The notes under the pieces: model-generated
Told to the model about the DNA's origin: nothing
Database searches by the model: none
Seen by the model: only the letters and a program-made list of their open reading frames with translations
Shown here: one piece after another, positions 1 to 7,795 of the stretch
Layout: every line of letters starts with the position of its first letter
Position numbering within the stretch: the stretch's first letter is position 1
Assembly (NCBI RefSeq): GCF_001434695.1
Contig: NZ_AZDI01000002.1
Span: 1-64,000, forward strand
From: Dellaglioa algida DSM 15638
GTDB taxonomy: Bacteria > Bacillota > Bacilli > Lactobacillales > Lactobacillaceae
DNA length: 64,000 nucleotides
Reading direction: 5' to 3'
Program-made: the position numbers and the translations under genes

Positions 1-2
1 AT

Positions 3-74
3 CTTCATGGGCAGTTAACATCAACAACTAATAAAATAGATTTGAGTGAAGTTGAGCTGATAGTTGCAAAATAA
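3..74 (+). CDS. 3' end of an unidentified gene (C-terminal 23 residues)
   Basis: One frame is open from the left edge and ends in TAA at 72-74. The visible tail is short and ends in ELIVAK. The stop codon lies inside a strong terminator hairpin, which supports this being the genuine end of a plus-strand gene. Nothing in the tail identifies a family. Confidence 0.5.
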   Translation, partial: LHGQLTSTTNKIDLSEVELIVAK

Positions 75-99
75 TATTTTGTGGTTATCAGCTTTTTTT
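56..99 (+). terminator. Rho-independent terminator of the left-edge gene
   Basis: A 17-bp stem (56-72 with 76-92, four G-U wobbles) has a 3-nt loop and is followed directly by seven T at 93-99. It overlaps the stop codon at 72-74. Confidence 0.85.
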
Positions 100-136
100 A
101 CATAAATTTAATAATATTCTCGGAGGAAACCTTTAT

Positions 137-166
137 TTGATTGGTACTGGTGAATAATGATAATGT
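137..166 (+). promoter_or_regulatory. Candidate promoter of the membrane protein gene at 241
   Basis: TTGATT at 137-142 is followed by ATAATG at 160-165 (17-bp spacer) or TAATGT at 161-166 (18 bp). Both hexamers are imperfect. Confidence 0.4.
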
Positions 167-240
167 AATGTTAAAATGAAGGTGTACGAGAGATGAGAGA
201 TTTACCATAAAAGATATAAAAATTTAAGGGAGTTAAGATA

Positions 241-1965
241 ATGTATAAGAAACTAAAAGAGCACAGAATGCCATTCATCGCTATTTTTACCGTAAGTTTA
301 TTTTTGGTTTTACCTCAGATACTAAATCATAGTGTTGTTTTGGGTGCTGATTCAATATTTCATTTTAACCGTATATATGATATATATATGCAAATTAAAA
401 CAGGAAATTTTAATTTTTTTCAGTCTAATTACGGGTTTCAACAAAGCGGAAGGATAGTTAACGCCGTATATGGACCTGGTTTCGCATATATTTTAGGAAT
501 TATACTAGTAGCCGTCCATAGCTGGATAAAATTTCAAATTTTAACTTCTTTTTTACTCTTCTTCATAAGTGGTTATTCGATGTATTTTTTATCAAGAGCT
601 ATGACTGCAACAAAAAAGATTTCGTTGTTAACCGCCATCCTTTTTATGGGTAGTTTTTGGATTACTGGTTGGGAGGCAAATCAAAACTTTATGTCCTGGG
701 GAATTATGTTAATGCCGTTAGTTGTATTATCTGGACTGAAGATGATTAATAATAATGCCGAGGATTTAAAAATTATTCCGTTAGCGCTGACTGTTGCTTT
801 AGTCATTCAAGTTCATGTTTTAAGCGCAGTTATGTCAATTGCTGTTTTGGTTGTTTTCTTTGTAGTAGGTATGTTTCAGACGTCTGGTAAACTGAAATTA
901 TTAGTAAAATGTCTTCTAGCAGCGGTGTTAGCGTTACTCCTCACCTTTAATGTTTGGGGATCTATGTTAGAAGTCTTTACTTCAAACGCTCTCTATTCAC
1001 CATTTGCTGAACATGATATGTCTAGCTGGGCAATGAATATTTCAACGGGCGATTACGATTACGTACACCTAGGTTTAGTAATGAGTGTAATTTTTATTGC
1101 ACAAATTATTTTTGTCTTCTCAAAAAAAGAAAAGATATCATTGGCCAATAAAGTTGTTACGATTATCGGGGGTATATTTTTAATATTATCTTCAAACTTG
1201 ATTCCGTGGGCTAGATTATCAGATTCATTTCCACAAATACAAAGTTTTTTACAATTTCCTTATCGTTTTAATGGATTTGCGATGGTCCTATTACTGGCGG
1301 GATTTGGCGCTACAATTTCTAATTTATCCGTAAAATCATTAAGAAAGAATGTTGAAATTGGGTTAATGATAGGGTGTGGGTTTATTCTATTCCAGGCGTA
1401 TACATCGCTTCAAATTCGTAATGAATTCTGGCATAGTGACCAACCTATCGTTAAAAAATCAGGAATTTATTTTTTAAAACATTATAGTAGTAATCAAATT
1501 ACCAATGGGTTTACTACTCCTAATCTAGGTTCGGGATTAAAAATAATTGAAAAATCAGCTCCAGATTATTTGCCTGATTATCGTACTAGACCAAGTAATA
1601 GTTATGCCGCTTATGAAAGAGAAATTATAGCTAATTATAAAAATGTAAAAAAGACGGTCAAAAATGGTACGTTAGTTGTCAAGTGGAATGCTAAAACAAA
1701 AGGGGAGCTAAAGAGATTACCAATTGTTGTCTATGAAAATTCAGTATTGTCATTAAATAAGCACGCTCTCTCTAAAGACCAAGTGAAATTATCATCAATC
1801 GGTAGTCCTACCGTAAAAGCAGATAAGAAGGGTGAAAATACATTAACCTTAAATTATCATTCAGATATGATAACGAAATTGAGATTAGTTGTGGTTGCAT
1901 TAGCTTGGGTAATAAGTGTGTTATCAATAATTATTTTTTACGTTAAATCGCGTCGTAATAACTAA
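241..1965 (+). CDS. Large polytopic membrane protein, PTPS-related/GT-C-like
   Basis: A 574-residue integral membrane protein. After a first membrane segment (about residues 12-34) comes a GADSIFHFNRI stretch, then roughly ten further hydrophobic helices up to about residue 390. A hydrophilic, probably extracellular domain follows (about 395-545), and a final helix ends in a basic tail (KSRRNN). This layout resembles the 6-pyruvoyl-tetrahydropterin-synthase-related membrane proteins (COG5617-like), which have GT-C glycosyltransferase-like architecture. The acidic residue in the first loop would fit a lipid-linked sugar transferase, but that role is inferred. AAGGGAG at 226-232 sits 8 nt before the ATG. 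It is monocistronic between two terminators. The exact function is unknown. Confidence 0.65.
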   Translation: MYKKLKEHRMPFIAIFTVSLFLVLPQILNHSVVLGADSIFHFNRIYDIYMQIKTGNFNFFQSNYGFQQSGRIVNAVYGPGFAYILGIILVAVHSWIKFQILTSFLLFFISGYSMYFLSRAMTATKKISLLTAILFMGSFWITGWEANQNFMSWGIMLMPLVVLSGLKMINNNAEDLKIIPLALTVALVIQVHVLSAVMSIAVLVVFFVVGMFQTSGKLKLLVKCLLAAVLALLLTFNVWGSMLEVFTSNALYSPFAEHDMSSWAMNISTGDYDYVHLGLVMSVIFIAQIIFVFSKKEKISLANKVVTIIGGIFLILSSNLIPWARLSDSFPQIQSFLQFPYRFNGFAMVLLLAGFGATISNLSVKSLRKNVEIGLMIGCGFILFQAYTSLQIRNEFWHSDQPIVKKSGIYFLKHYSSNQITNGFTTPNLGSGLKIIEKSAPDYLPDYRTRPSNSYAAYEREIIANYKNVKKTVKNGTLVVKWNAKTKGELKRLPIVVYENSVLSLNKHALSKDQVKLSSIGSPTVKADKKGENTLTLNYHSDMITKLRLVVVALAWVISVLSIIIFYVKSRRNN

Positions 1966-2023
1966 CTATTTATAAACGGCTAATTATTGCGAATTATATT
2001 ATTTATTTTTAATTAAACTATAA

Positions 2024-2063
2024 AAAAGGACCTGACTCAGAAATTTCTGAGTCAGGTCCTTTT
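2024..2063. terminator. Bidirectional terminator between the 241 gene and rlmCD
   Basis: A perfect 40-nt palindrome with A-runs on the left and T-runs on the right, able to end transcripts from both convergent genes. Confidence 0.9.
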
Positions 2064-2087
2064 ACATATTATGAGAATGACATTTAT

Positions 2088-3488
2088 TTATCTAATGACT
2101 GAAGAACGACGTGATAATTTAACGACGGCTTCAACTTTTGATGTTTGTGGGAACATATCGACTGATTGAATGTAATCAACGCGATATGATTTTGTTAATA
2201 ATTCTAAATCTTTTGCGAGTGTTGAAGGATTACATGAAACATAGACGAATTTTTTAGGGCGACTCTTATTGATGGCTTCAATTAATTGATCATCTAACCC
2301 AGTACGTGGGGGATCAACAACTAAGGCATCTGGTACGAAACCTTCTTCTAACCATTTAGGCAAGATATCTTCCGCCTTGCCGACTTCATAAGTGGTATTT
2401 TCTTGATGCGAAAGAATTGCATTCTCTCTGGCATCTTCGATTGCTTCAGGCGTTGTATCCATACCACGAACTTCTTTAGCGCCATGAGCAACATAAAGTC
2501 CAACGGTACCAACACCACAGTAGGCATCAACTAATGATTCATTTTTATCTAAGTTAAGAGCTTTGTTGATTTCGTCGTATAAAACGCCAGTTTGAACCGG
2601 GTTTAATTGGAAGAAAGCACGTGCTGATAATTTGAATTTCATTTTACCGAGGCGTTCCATAATGAAATCCTGGCCGGCAATATTAATTGTTTCGTCGCCC
2701 CAAACAAGAGATGTTTCACCTTTGTTGATATTTTGCATGACTGAGGTTACCATAGGTAATTCTTCCAAAATATGCATGATTAATTCACGTTTCTTAGGTA
2801 ATTTTGATGAATTCGTAATGAATGTTAATTGAACTTCACCCGTATCAAATGATTCGCGAACGGCAAGTGTTTTGATAATTCCTGATTTGGCTTCTTCATT
2901 GTAGATAGGAATTTCAAGTTCTTCTAGTAGCGCAACAACATGACGAATAACAAGCATTGTTGTTGGACGCTGTGTACTAAACTCTTTTAAATCTACTAAG
3001 TCATGACTCTTTGGTTTATAGAGTCCGGCAATCACATGTCCGTCTTGTTCGCGAACTTGGAATTGTGCTTTATTACGGTATTCGTAAGGTGTTTGCATAC
3101 CAATAGTTGGTTTTAAATCGTAATGTTCATAACCGCGTGGTTTGTATCTTTCTAGAGATTGAACAATGACATCTTTTTTGAAATCTAACTGACCTTGATA
3201 GTTTAAATGTTCTAATTCGATACCACCGACTTCGCCATAAGTTGAATCTTTTGGTTCTACACGAACGGGGCTTTGTTTACGAATTTTGTGGATTTTAGCG
3301 TTAATGTAAGTTGGTGATACACTAGTGACTTCTGCCACCACAACTTCGTCTGGAAGAGCACCAGGGACGAAGGTAATCTTACGTTTATAGTAGCCGATTC
3401 CTTCACCATTAATGCCTAAGCGTTTAATAGTTAAAGGGAAGCGTGAACCGGCTTCGATTTCTGTTCCAAATTCTTGATTGTCTGCCAT
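2088..3488 (-). CDS. rlmCD: 23S rRNA (uracil-5-)-methyltransferase, RlmCD/RumA family, without Fe-S ligands
   Basis: A 466-residue class I methyltransferase predicted to make m5U in 23S rRNA using S-adenosylmethionine. An N-terminal TRAM domain (about 10-75) precedes the catalytic domain, with DAYCGVGTVGLY (SAM binding), VDPPRTGLD and the nucleophile loop VYVSCNPSTLAKDL near the C terminus. E. coli RlmD binds a 4Fe-4S cluster through a C-X5-CGGC motif plus a fourth cysteine. Here the equivalent stretch reads DSTYGEVGGIELEH, the later cysteine is also gone, and the whole protein has only two cysteines, both in the catalytic domain. The family call is secure; the single-versus-dual target assignment is inferred from Gram-positive relatives. 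AAGGAG lies 12 nt before the ATG (minus strand). Divergent from recX. Confidence 0.9.
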   Translation of the reverse strand: MADNQEFGTEIEAGSRFPLTIKRLGINGEGIGYYKRKITFVPGALPDEVVVAEVTSVSPTYINAKIHKIRKQSPVRVEPKDSTYGEVGGIELEHLNYQGQLDFKKDVIVQSLERYKPRGYEHYDLKPTIGMQTPYEYRNKAQFQVREQDGHVIAGLYKPKSHDLVDLKEFSTQRPTTMLVIRHVVALLEELEIPIYNEEAKSGIIKTLAVRESFDTGEVQLTFITNSSKLPKKRELIMHILEELPMVTSVMQNINKGETSLVWGDETINIAGQDFIMERLGKMKFKLSARAFFQLNPVQTGVLYDEINKALNLDKNESLVDAYCGVGTVGLYVAHGAKEVRGMDTTPEAIEDARENAILSHQENTTYEVGKAEDILPKWLEEGFVPDALVVDPPRTGLDDQLIEAINKSRPKKFVYVSCNPSTLAKDLELLTKSYRVDYIQSVDMFPQTSKVEAVVKLSRRSSVIR

Positions 3489-3520
3489 AGTTTTTATAAA
3501 CTCCTTATTGCTTTTTTCTT

Positions 3521-3526
3521 ATTATA
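3521..3526 (-). promoter_or_regulatory. -10 box of the rlmCD promoter
   Basis: On the minus strand TATAAT lies at 3526-3521, about 35 nt before the ATG. The -35 hexamer 17 bp upstream is poor. It is divergent from, and interleaved with, the recX promoter. Confidence 0.45.
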
Positions 3527-3537
3527 ACACAGGAATA

Positions 3538-3566
3538 TTGGCATTTTGACTGTTCAAAGATATAAT
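3538..3566 (+). promoter_or_regulatory. Promoter of recX-mutY
   Basis: TTGGCA at 3538-3543, 17-bp spacer, TATAAT at 3561-3566, followed by AAAGGAG just upstream of the recX ATG. Confidence 0.75.
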
Positions 3567-3594
3567 AACAAGATAAGCATTTAAAGGAGTCCAC

Positions 3595-4404
3595 ATGACA
3601 AAAAAAATTACAAAAATAACCACGCAGAAACGTGTTGGTCGCTACAACGTCTTTATTGATGAGAAGTATGCCTTCCCTATTGGTGAAGAAGTATTGATTT
3701 CGTTTCATCTTGCAAAGGGAATGGAACTGGACGATGCATTAATTAAAAAAATCGCTGATGCAGATGATCGATCGAAAGCGTATTCCAGAGCATTGAATTA
3801 TTTGTCAACGCAAATGCGAACGGTTAAAGAAATAAAAGATTACTTGAAGAAACATGAAATTACTGAGGACGCAATTGAAGAGACGATTGAGAAGTTATAT
3901 GAATTCGGATTAGTCAATGATCTTGAATATGCTAAGAGTTATGTCCGGACAATGATGCATACGTCTGATAAAGGGCCAACGGTTATTCGCCAGAAATTAC
4001 GGTTAAAGGGTGTTGCAGTTGAAAGCATCGACGAAGCACTAGAAGAATTTCCAGTAGATGAACAATTGGAAAATGGCATCAAAGTAGCTGAGAAATTAGT
4101 TAAACATTACCATGATCAATCATTTAGAAATTTAATTAATAAAGTTCGCCAAGCATTAATGACAAAAGGGTTTAAATCTGATGAAGTCACACAAATTATG
4201 GATAACTTAGAACTTGAGATGGATCCTGAAGCGGAGTGGGATGCGCTTGTTAAACAAGGGGATAAGGTTTGGAAACGGCAACGAGGGTTAGAAGGTAGTC
4301 AACGTGCTATGAAAGTTAAACAGGGGTTATTCCAAAAAGGGTTCCAGTTTGACGATATTAATGAATATATTGAATTGAAAGAACAAGATGAGGCACTTGG
4401 ATGA
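3595..4404 (+). CDS. recX: Regulatory protein RecX
   Basis: A 269-residue RecX family protein, which binds RecA filaments and modulates recombinase activity. It is built of helical repeats with typical sequences such as SRALNYLSTQMRTVKEI and YEFGLVNDLEYAKSYV. The length matches firmicute RecX, which is longer than the proteobacterial form. AAAGGAG precedes the ATG with good spacing. It overlaps mutY by 4 nt (ATGA), so the two are probably translationally coupled, giving a repair-related bicistron. Confidence 0.93.
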   Translation: MTKKITKITTQKRVGRYNVFIDEKYAFPIGEEVLISFHLAKGMELDDALIKKIADADDRSKAYSRALNYLSTQMRTVKEIKDYLKKHEITEDAIEETIEKLYEFGLVNDLEYAKSYVRTMMHTSDKGPTVIRQKLRLKGVAVESIDEALEEFPVDEQLENGIKVAEKLVKHYHDQSFRNLINKVRQALMTKGFKSDEVTQIMDNLELEMDPEAEWDALVKQGDKVWKRQRGLEGSQRAMKVKQGLFQKGFQFDDINEYIELKEQDEALG

Positions 4405-5522
4405 TAATGTGGGATGACGCAAAAATTAAAGACTTTCAAGAAACCTTATTAACTTGGTATGACAGCGAAAAGCGCGATTTACCTTGGCGCCGGAATCATG
4501 AGCCTTACCATATTTGGGTCTCGGAAATCATGTTACAACAAACACAAGTGAACACAGTTATTCCTTACTACGAACGGTTTATGGACTGGTTTCCAACAGT
4601 CGAAAGCTTTGCGAGTGCACCAGAGGAACGAATCTTGAAGGCATGGGAAGGACTTGGTTATTACTCGAGAGTTCGAAATATGCAAAAGGCGGCTAAACAG
4701 GTTGTTCAAGATTACGCCGGTCAATGGCCGCAAACAGCCAATGAATTACAAAATTTAGTTGGCATTGGGCCATATACGGCTGGTGCTATTGCCAGTATTG
4801 CTTTTAATGAGGCCGTTCCTGCAGTTGACGGAAATGCATTTCGCGTATTTTCACGTTTGTTTGAGATTGAAGACGATATTGTGAAACCACAAACTCGAGT
4901 TATTTTTGAACATGTAATTCAACAAGTGATTTCTAAAGAACGGCCTGGTGATTTTAACCAAGCAATCATGGATTTGGGCTCGAGTTACATGACCGCTAAA
5001 AATCCTGATCCGGAGCATTCACCGGTTAAGCGATTCAACCAAGCTTATTTAGATGGGAAAGAACTTGAATTTCCAGTAAAATCTAAGAAGCCTCGTCCCG
5101 TTGAAATGGCCTATGCTGCTTTAGTGATTGAAACCGACAAAGGTTTTTTATTTGAGAAACGTTCTAGTAAAGGGATGCTCGCCAATTTATTGGCTTTTCC
5201 GTTACTTAGAGTTGATGATTTGAAAGAAAAACCGGATGATGAATTATTAACAGATGAACTGGTCATAAAATTAGATCAATGGAGTCAAGAAAACTTGAAT
5301 CAACCACTCGTCTTTTCGCCATTAGAAGGACAAATGGTTAAGCATACCTTTACACATCAAAAATGGTTAATTGATCTATTTGTTGTGAAAACTAAGGCAT
5401 TTGATTTAAGTTATTTCCCAGGAGAATTCATTCTGGAGAAGGATTTTGATCAAATTGCGGTTCCTAAAGTGCAACAGAAAATTTGGGATAGATATTTAAG
5501 TCTTTCTTCAAATAAATTTTAG
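4401..5522 (+). CDS. mutY: A/G-specific adenine glycosylase MutY, clusterless form
   Basis: A 373-residue base-excision repair glycosylase removing adenine mispaired with 8-oxoguanine. It has the N-terminal catalytic helix with SEIMLQQTQ (Glu42), the helix-hairpin-helix LVGIGPYTAGAI (119-130), the catalytic Asp in VDGNAFR (Asp143), and a C-terminal NUDIX-like 8-oxoG recognition domain (about 230-365). The region that normally carries the C-X6-C-X2-C-X5-C 4Fe-4S loop (about 195-210) has no cysteine, and the whole protein contains none. Clusterless MutY proteins are known in some lactobacilli. GAGG lies 7 nt before the ATG at 4401. A second in-frame ATG at 4407 is possible. Confidence 0.93.
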   Translation: MIMWDDAKIKDFQETLLTWYDSEKRDLPWRRNHEPYHIWVSEIMLQQTQVNTVIPYYERFMDWFPTVESFASAPEERILKAWEGLGYYSRVRNMQKAAKQVVQDYAGQWPQTANELQNLVGIGPYTAGAIASIAFNEAVPAVDGNAFRVFSRLFEIEDDIVKPQTRVIFEHVIQQVISKERPGDFNQAIMDLGSSYMTAKNPDPEHSPVKRFNQAYLDGKELEFPVKSKKPRPVEMAYAALVIETDKGFLFEKRSSKGMLANLLAFPLLRVDDLKEKPDDELLTDELVIKLDQWSQENLNQPLVFSPLEGQMVKHTFTHQKWLIDLFVVKTKAFDLSYFPGEFILEKDFDQIAVPKVQQKIWDRYLSLSSNKF

Positions 5523-5539
5523 TAAAACGGCTTATTTTT

Positions 5540-5548
5540 TGGTATAAT
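5540..5548 (+). promoter_or_regulatory. Extended -10 promoter of the DUF402 gene
   Basis: TGGTATAAT is an extended -10 element 58 nt upstream of the start codon. No good -35 is visible, which is usual for this class. Confidence 0.6.
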
Positions 5549-5605
5549 TATTCTTGCAATCGATGTAAAGTGCACTATGTGTTTAGAAAGTAGGTTTTGG
5601 TAGAG

Positions 5606-6163
5606 ATGAGTAATCAGTCAAAGGAGCCTAAAGAAGGCGACTTCATTACCATAAAGAGTTATAAACACGACGGTAGTTTGCATCGAACATGGCGTGATAC
5701 GATGGTGTTGAAAACCAGTGAGAATATGATTATTGGGTGTAATGATCACACATTAGTGACCGAAGCAGACGGCCGTCGATGGGTAACCAGAGAACCCGCA
5801 ATTATTTTTTTCCATAAACACTATTGGTTTAATATTATAGCCATGATACGTGATAACGGCGTTTCTTATTATTGTAATTTGGCTTCACCGGCCACGTTGG
5901 ATAAGGAAGCTTTGAAATATATAGATTATGATTTAGATGTCAAAGTTTTTCCAGATGGTGAGAAACGGTTATTGGATGTAGATGAATATGCAGAACACGG
6001 GAAAAAGTGGGAATATTCTGACAATGTCGATAAGATATTGAAGCATAATGTCCGAACACTTGTGGACTGGATAGATAACGGGAAAGGGCCATTTTCTAAA
6101 GAATATATAGATATTTGGTACAATCGTTACCTCGAACTAGCGGAACGTGAGAATAAGAAATAA
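5606..6163 (+). CDS. ntdP: Nucleoside tri/diphosphate phosphatase, DUF402 (Ntdp/YgaC) family
   Basis: A protein of 185 residues from the ATG at 5606. The DUF402 family comprises small metal-dependent phosphatases acting on nucleoside tri- and diphosphates. Family-typical stretches are seen: [17 protein letters not shown] at the N terminus, the central [15 protein letters not shown] and YCNLASPA, and the acidic [16 protein letters not shown] and DVDEYAEH that supply metal ligands. The frame is open upstream to a TTG at 5597, but that would leave its SD only 2 nt away. AAGTAGG at 5588-5594 is better placed for the ATG. Single gene with its own promoter and terminator. Confidence 0.85.
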   Translation: MSNQSKEPKEGDFITIKSYKHDGSLHRTWRDTMVLKTSENMIIGCNDHTLVTEADGRRWVTREPAIIFFHKHYWFNIIAMIRDNGVSYYCNLASPATLDKEALKYIDYDLDVKVFPDGEKRLLDVDEYAEHGKKWEYSDNVDKILKHNVRTLVDWIDNGKGPFSKEYIDIWYNRYLELAERENKK

Positions 6164-6165
6164 GG

Positions 6166-6211
6166 AGAAGAGGTGATTCCATGTATTCTTGTGGAATCAC
6201 CTCTTCTTTTT
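6166..6211 (+). terminator. Terminator of the DUF402 gene
   Basis: A 16-bp perfect stem (6166-6181 with 6192-6207), then a T-run to 6211. Confidence 0.9.
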
Positions 6212-6326
6212 GTGAGCTATTAACTTTTTTCTTCTTAGATTGGGAGATATGGTAACATATAAGTACGGTAATTACGAAACAATAATAGATGTGTGAATGA
6301 AAATATCTAAATGAATGGATGAAAAA

Positions 6327-7307
6327 ATGAATACTAAAGCGAATATAAAAGATGTTGCCAGCAAGGCAACCGTGTCTATTGCAACTGTGTCACGCTTTTT
6401 GAATGGGAAAACAGAACGTATGTCTAAAGAAACTGCATTGAAGGTTCAGGCTGCAATTAAGGAATTAAATTATGTGCCTAATGACGCTGCACGCCAAATG
6501 ATTACAAAAAAAAGTCGAATGATTGCCACAATTGTGGCAGATGTAGACGATTATTTTGCTACTGAGATGTTTAAGGGAATTAGCTCTATCCTGGATGCTC
6601 AAGGCTATACAGCCGTTTTGTTTGATTCTGACACTGATAAGAATAGAGAGCAAGGGATACTTAAAATTATTGGTGAAAAATCATTTGATGGCTTAATTAT
6701 GCAACCGATGCTTAAAACAGAAGCGGATTTACGAGTTGCGGTCAAAAGAAATCTACCAACAATTATTGTTGATCGTGAGCTATCCGATTCGAATTTAGCT
6801 AACGTTGTCACGAATAATTTTGACATTAGCCAACAGGTAACAAAATATTATATGAATCAAGGGTTTGAGCGAGTAATTGTTATAACTGGCGAGTTATCTG
6901 GAGTCTCGACTCGAGAAGAACGATACAGCGGAATTAGGTCCGTAAGTTCCGATGCCATTTTGATGGAGGTACCAAGTGCAGATACTAAATTAAGTCATAC
7001 CTATGATAAGCTGAAGAATACATTGATACGCGATGATAAAAGAACCGTTATATTTGCACTAAAAGAGCGCTGGTTATTGCACCTTTTGCCTAAAATTATG
7101 GCTGACGGGTTTATGGCTAACCAACAAGTGGCGGTGACAGGTTTTTCTGATACTGAAGTTATTAAAGCCATTAATCCGGGAACATCATTAATTAATCAAA
7201 ACCCATTTCTATTGGGTGCTAGTGCAGCAGAATTATTGTTGAATGAATTAAACGGCGAGATAGTAACCAAAAATAAAAAAATAATTATTCCTGCTGAATT
7301 TAAATAG
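6327..7307 (+). CDS. LacI/GalR-family transcriptional regulator of the adjacent sugar-acid operon
   Basis: A protein of 326 residues. The N-terminal helix-turn-helix (IKDVASKATVSIATVSRFLN) and hinge (YVPNDAARQM) are canonical, followed by a periplasmic-binding-protein-like effector domain (about 60-326). The helix-turn-helix is intact, so it should bind a palindrome with a central CG. Exactly such sites (GTAAACGTTTAC) occur twice downstream at 7380 and 7460. It is transcribed separately: its terminator at 7316-7350 lies before the operon promoter. An in-frame ATG at 6315 adds four residues but has no SD; GGATG at 6317-6321 weakly supports 6327. The effector is unknown. By neighbours it is a sugar acid or its phosphorylated derivative (inference). 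Confidence 0.88.
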   Translation: MNTKANIKDVASKATVSIATVSRFLNGKTERMSKETALKVQAAIKELNYVPNDAARQMITKKSRMIATIVADVDDYFATEMFKGISSILDAQGYTAVLFDSDTDKNREQGILKIIGEKSFDGLIMQPMLKTEADLRVAVKRNLPTIIVDRELSDSNLANVVTNNFDISQQVTKYYMNQGFERVIVITGELSGVSTREERYSGIRSVSSDAILMEVPSADTKLSHTYDKLKNTLIRDDKRTVIFALKERWLLHLLPKIMADGFMANQQVAVTGFSDTEVIKAINPGTSLINQNPFLLGASAAELLLNELNGEIVTKNKKIIIPAEFK

Positions 7308-7315
7308 ACAATTGG

Positions 7316-7350
7316 AAATAGACTTACCTTTAATGGCAAGTCTATTTTTG
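7316..7350 (+). terminator. Terminator of the LacI-type gene
   Basis: A 10-bp stem (7316-7325 with 7338-7347) followed by T residues; it separates the regulator from the operon promoter. Confidence 0.75.
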
Positions 7351-7379
7351 TAAAGAAATATAAATTGAAAAGGCCGTTG

Positions 7380-7393
7380 TGTAAACGTTTACC
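7380..7393. promoter_or_regulatory. Upstream operator O1 for the LacI-type regulator
   Basis: TGTAAACGTTTACC contains a perfect 12-bp palindrome with a central CG, as expected for LacI-family operators. It also resembles a catabolite-responsive element, so CcpA binding cannot be excluded. It lies 45 bp upstream of the -35 box. Confidence 0.75.
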
Positions 7394-7424
7394 TAAGTTC
7401 TTGGAATTTAATTGATTTTAACCC

Positions 7425-7453
7425 TTGCATTATTTAAAATAAGTATATATAAT
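7425..7453 (+). promoter_or_regulatory. Promoter of the kdg/HPS/PHI operon
   Basis: TTGCAT at 7425-7430, 17-bp spacer, TATAAT at 7448-7453. The expected transcription start falls at about 7460, on the first base of the second operator. Confidence 0.8.
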
Positions 7454-7459
7454 ATGTCG

Positions 7460-7473
7460 TGTAAACGTTTACC
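7460..7473. promoter_or_regulatory. Operator O2 at the transcription start
   Basis: An identical copy of TGTAAACGTTTACC, exactly 80 bp from O1 and directly downstream of the -10 box, so a bound repressor would block initiation. Confidence 0.78.
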
Positions 7474-7519
7474 TAATTAATTTTAGGACATCTATATAAA
7501 CTAATTGGAGGCGCTAAAA

Positions 7520-7777
7520 ATGGATAAAAGAACTTTTTTAGATGTAGATAAATTTGCATTAGGGTTTGCTTCAACAACTGTAGAATCCAAGTTTGAAGAC
7601 GAAAATATGGTTAAAACGGCAAAAAATTTTCTTGCTGCATACTTAACGGCCTATTACTTAGCGGAAAATTTCAACGAAATTGAACGAGAAAATTTTGATA
7701 ACAACAATGAAGAAAAATTTGAAGATATGAATTTTGAAACATTGATGAGTCGGGTAAAGAAACTCAATAAATATTAA
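7520..7777 (+). CDS. Small acidic protein of unknown function, first gene of the operon
   Basis: An 85-residue protein that I do not recognise. It has no signal peptide. A mildly hydrophobic helix (about 35-50, FLAAYLTAYYLAENF) is followed by an acidic, Asn-rich stretch (about 51-70) and a basic C terminus. GGAGG at 7506-7510 lies 9 nt before the ATG at 7520. An upstream in-frame TTG at 7505 would overlap that SD and is rejected. It is the first gene behind the operator-controlled promoter, 18 nt ahead of the isomerase gene, so it is co-expressed with the catabolic enzymes. A structural, chaperone or regulatory role would be a guess. Confidence 0.75.
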   Translation: MDKRTFLDVDKFALGFASTTVESKFEDENMVKTAKNFLAAYLTAYYLAENFNEIERENFDNNNEEKFEDMNFETLMSRVKKLNKY

Positions 7778-7795
7778 TATCGGGGGAGAAAAATA

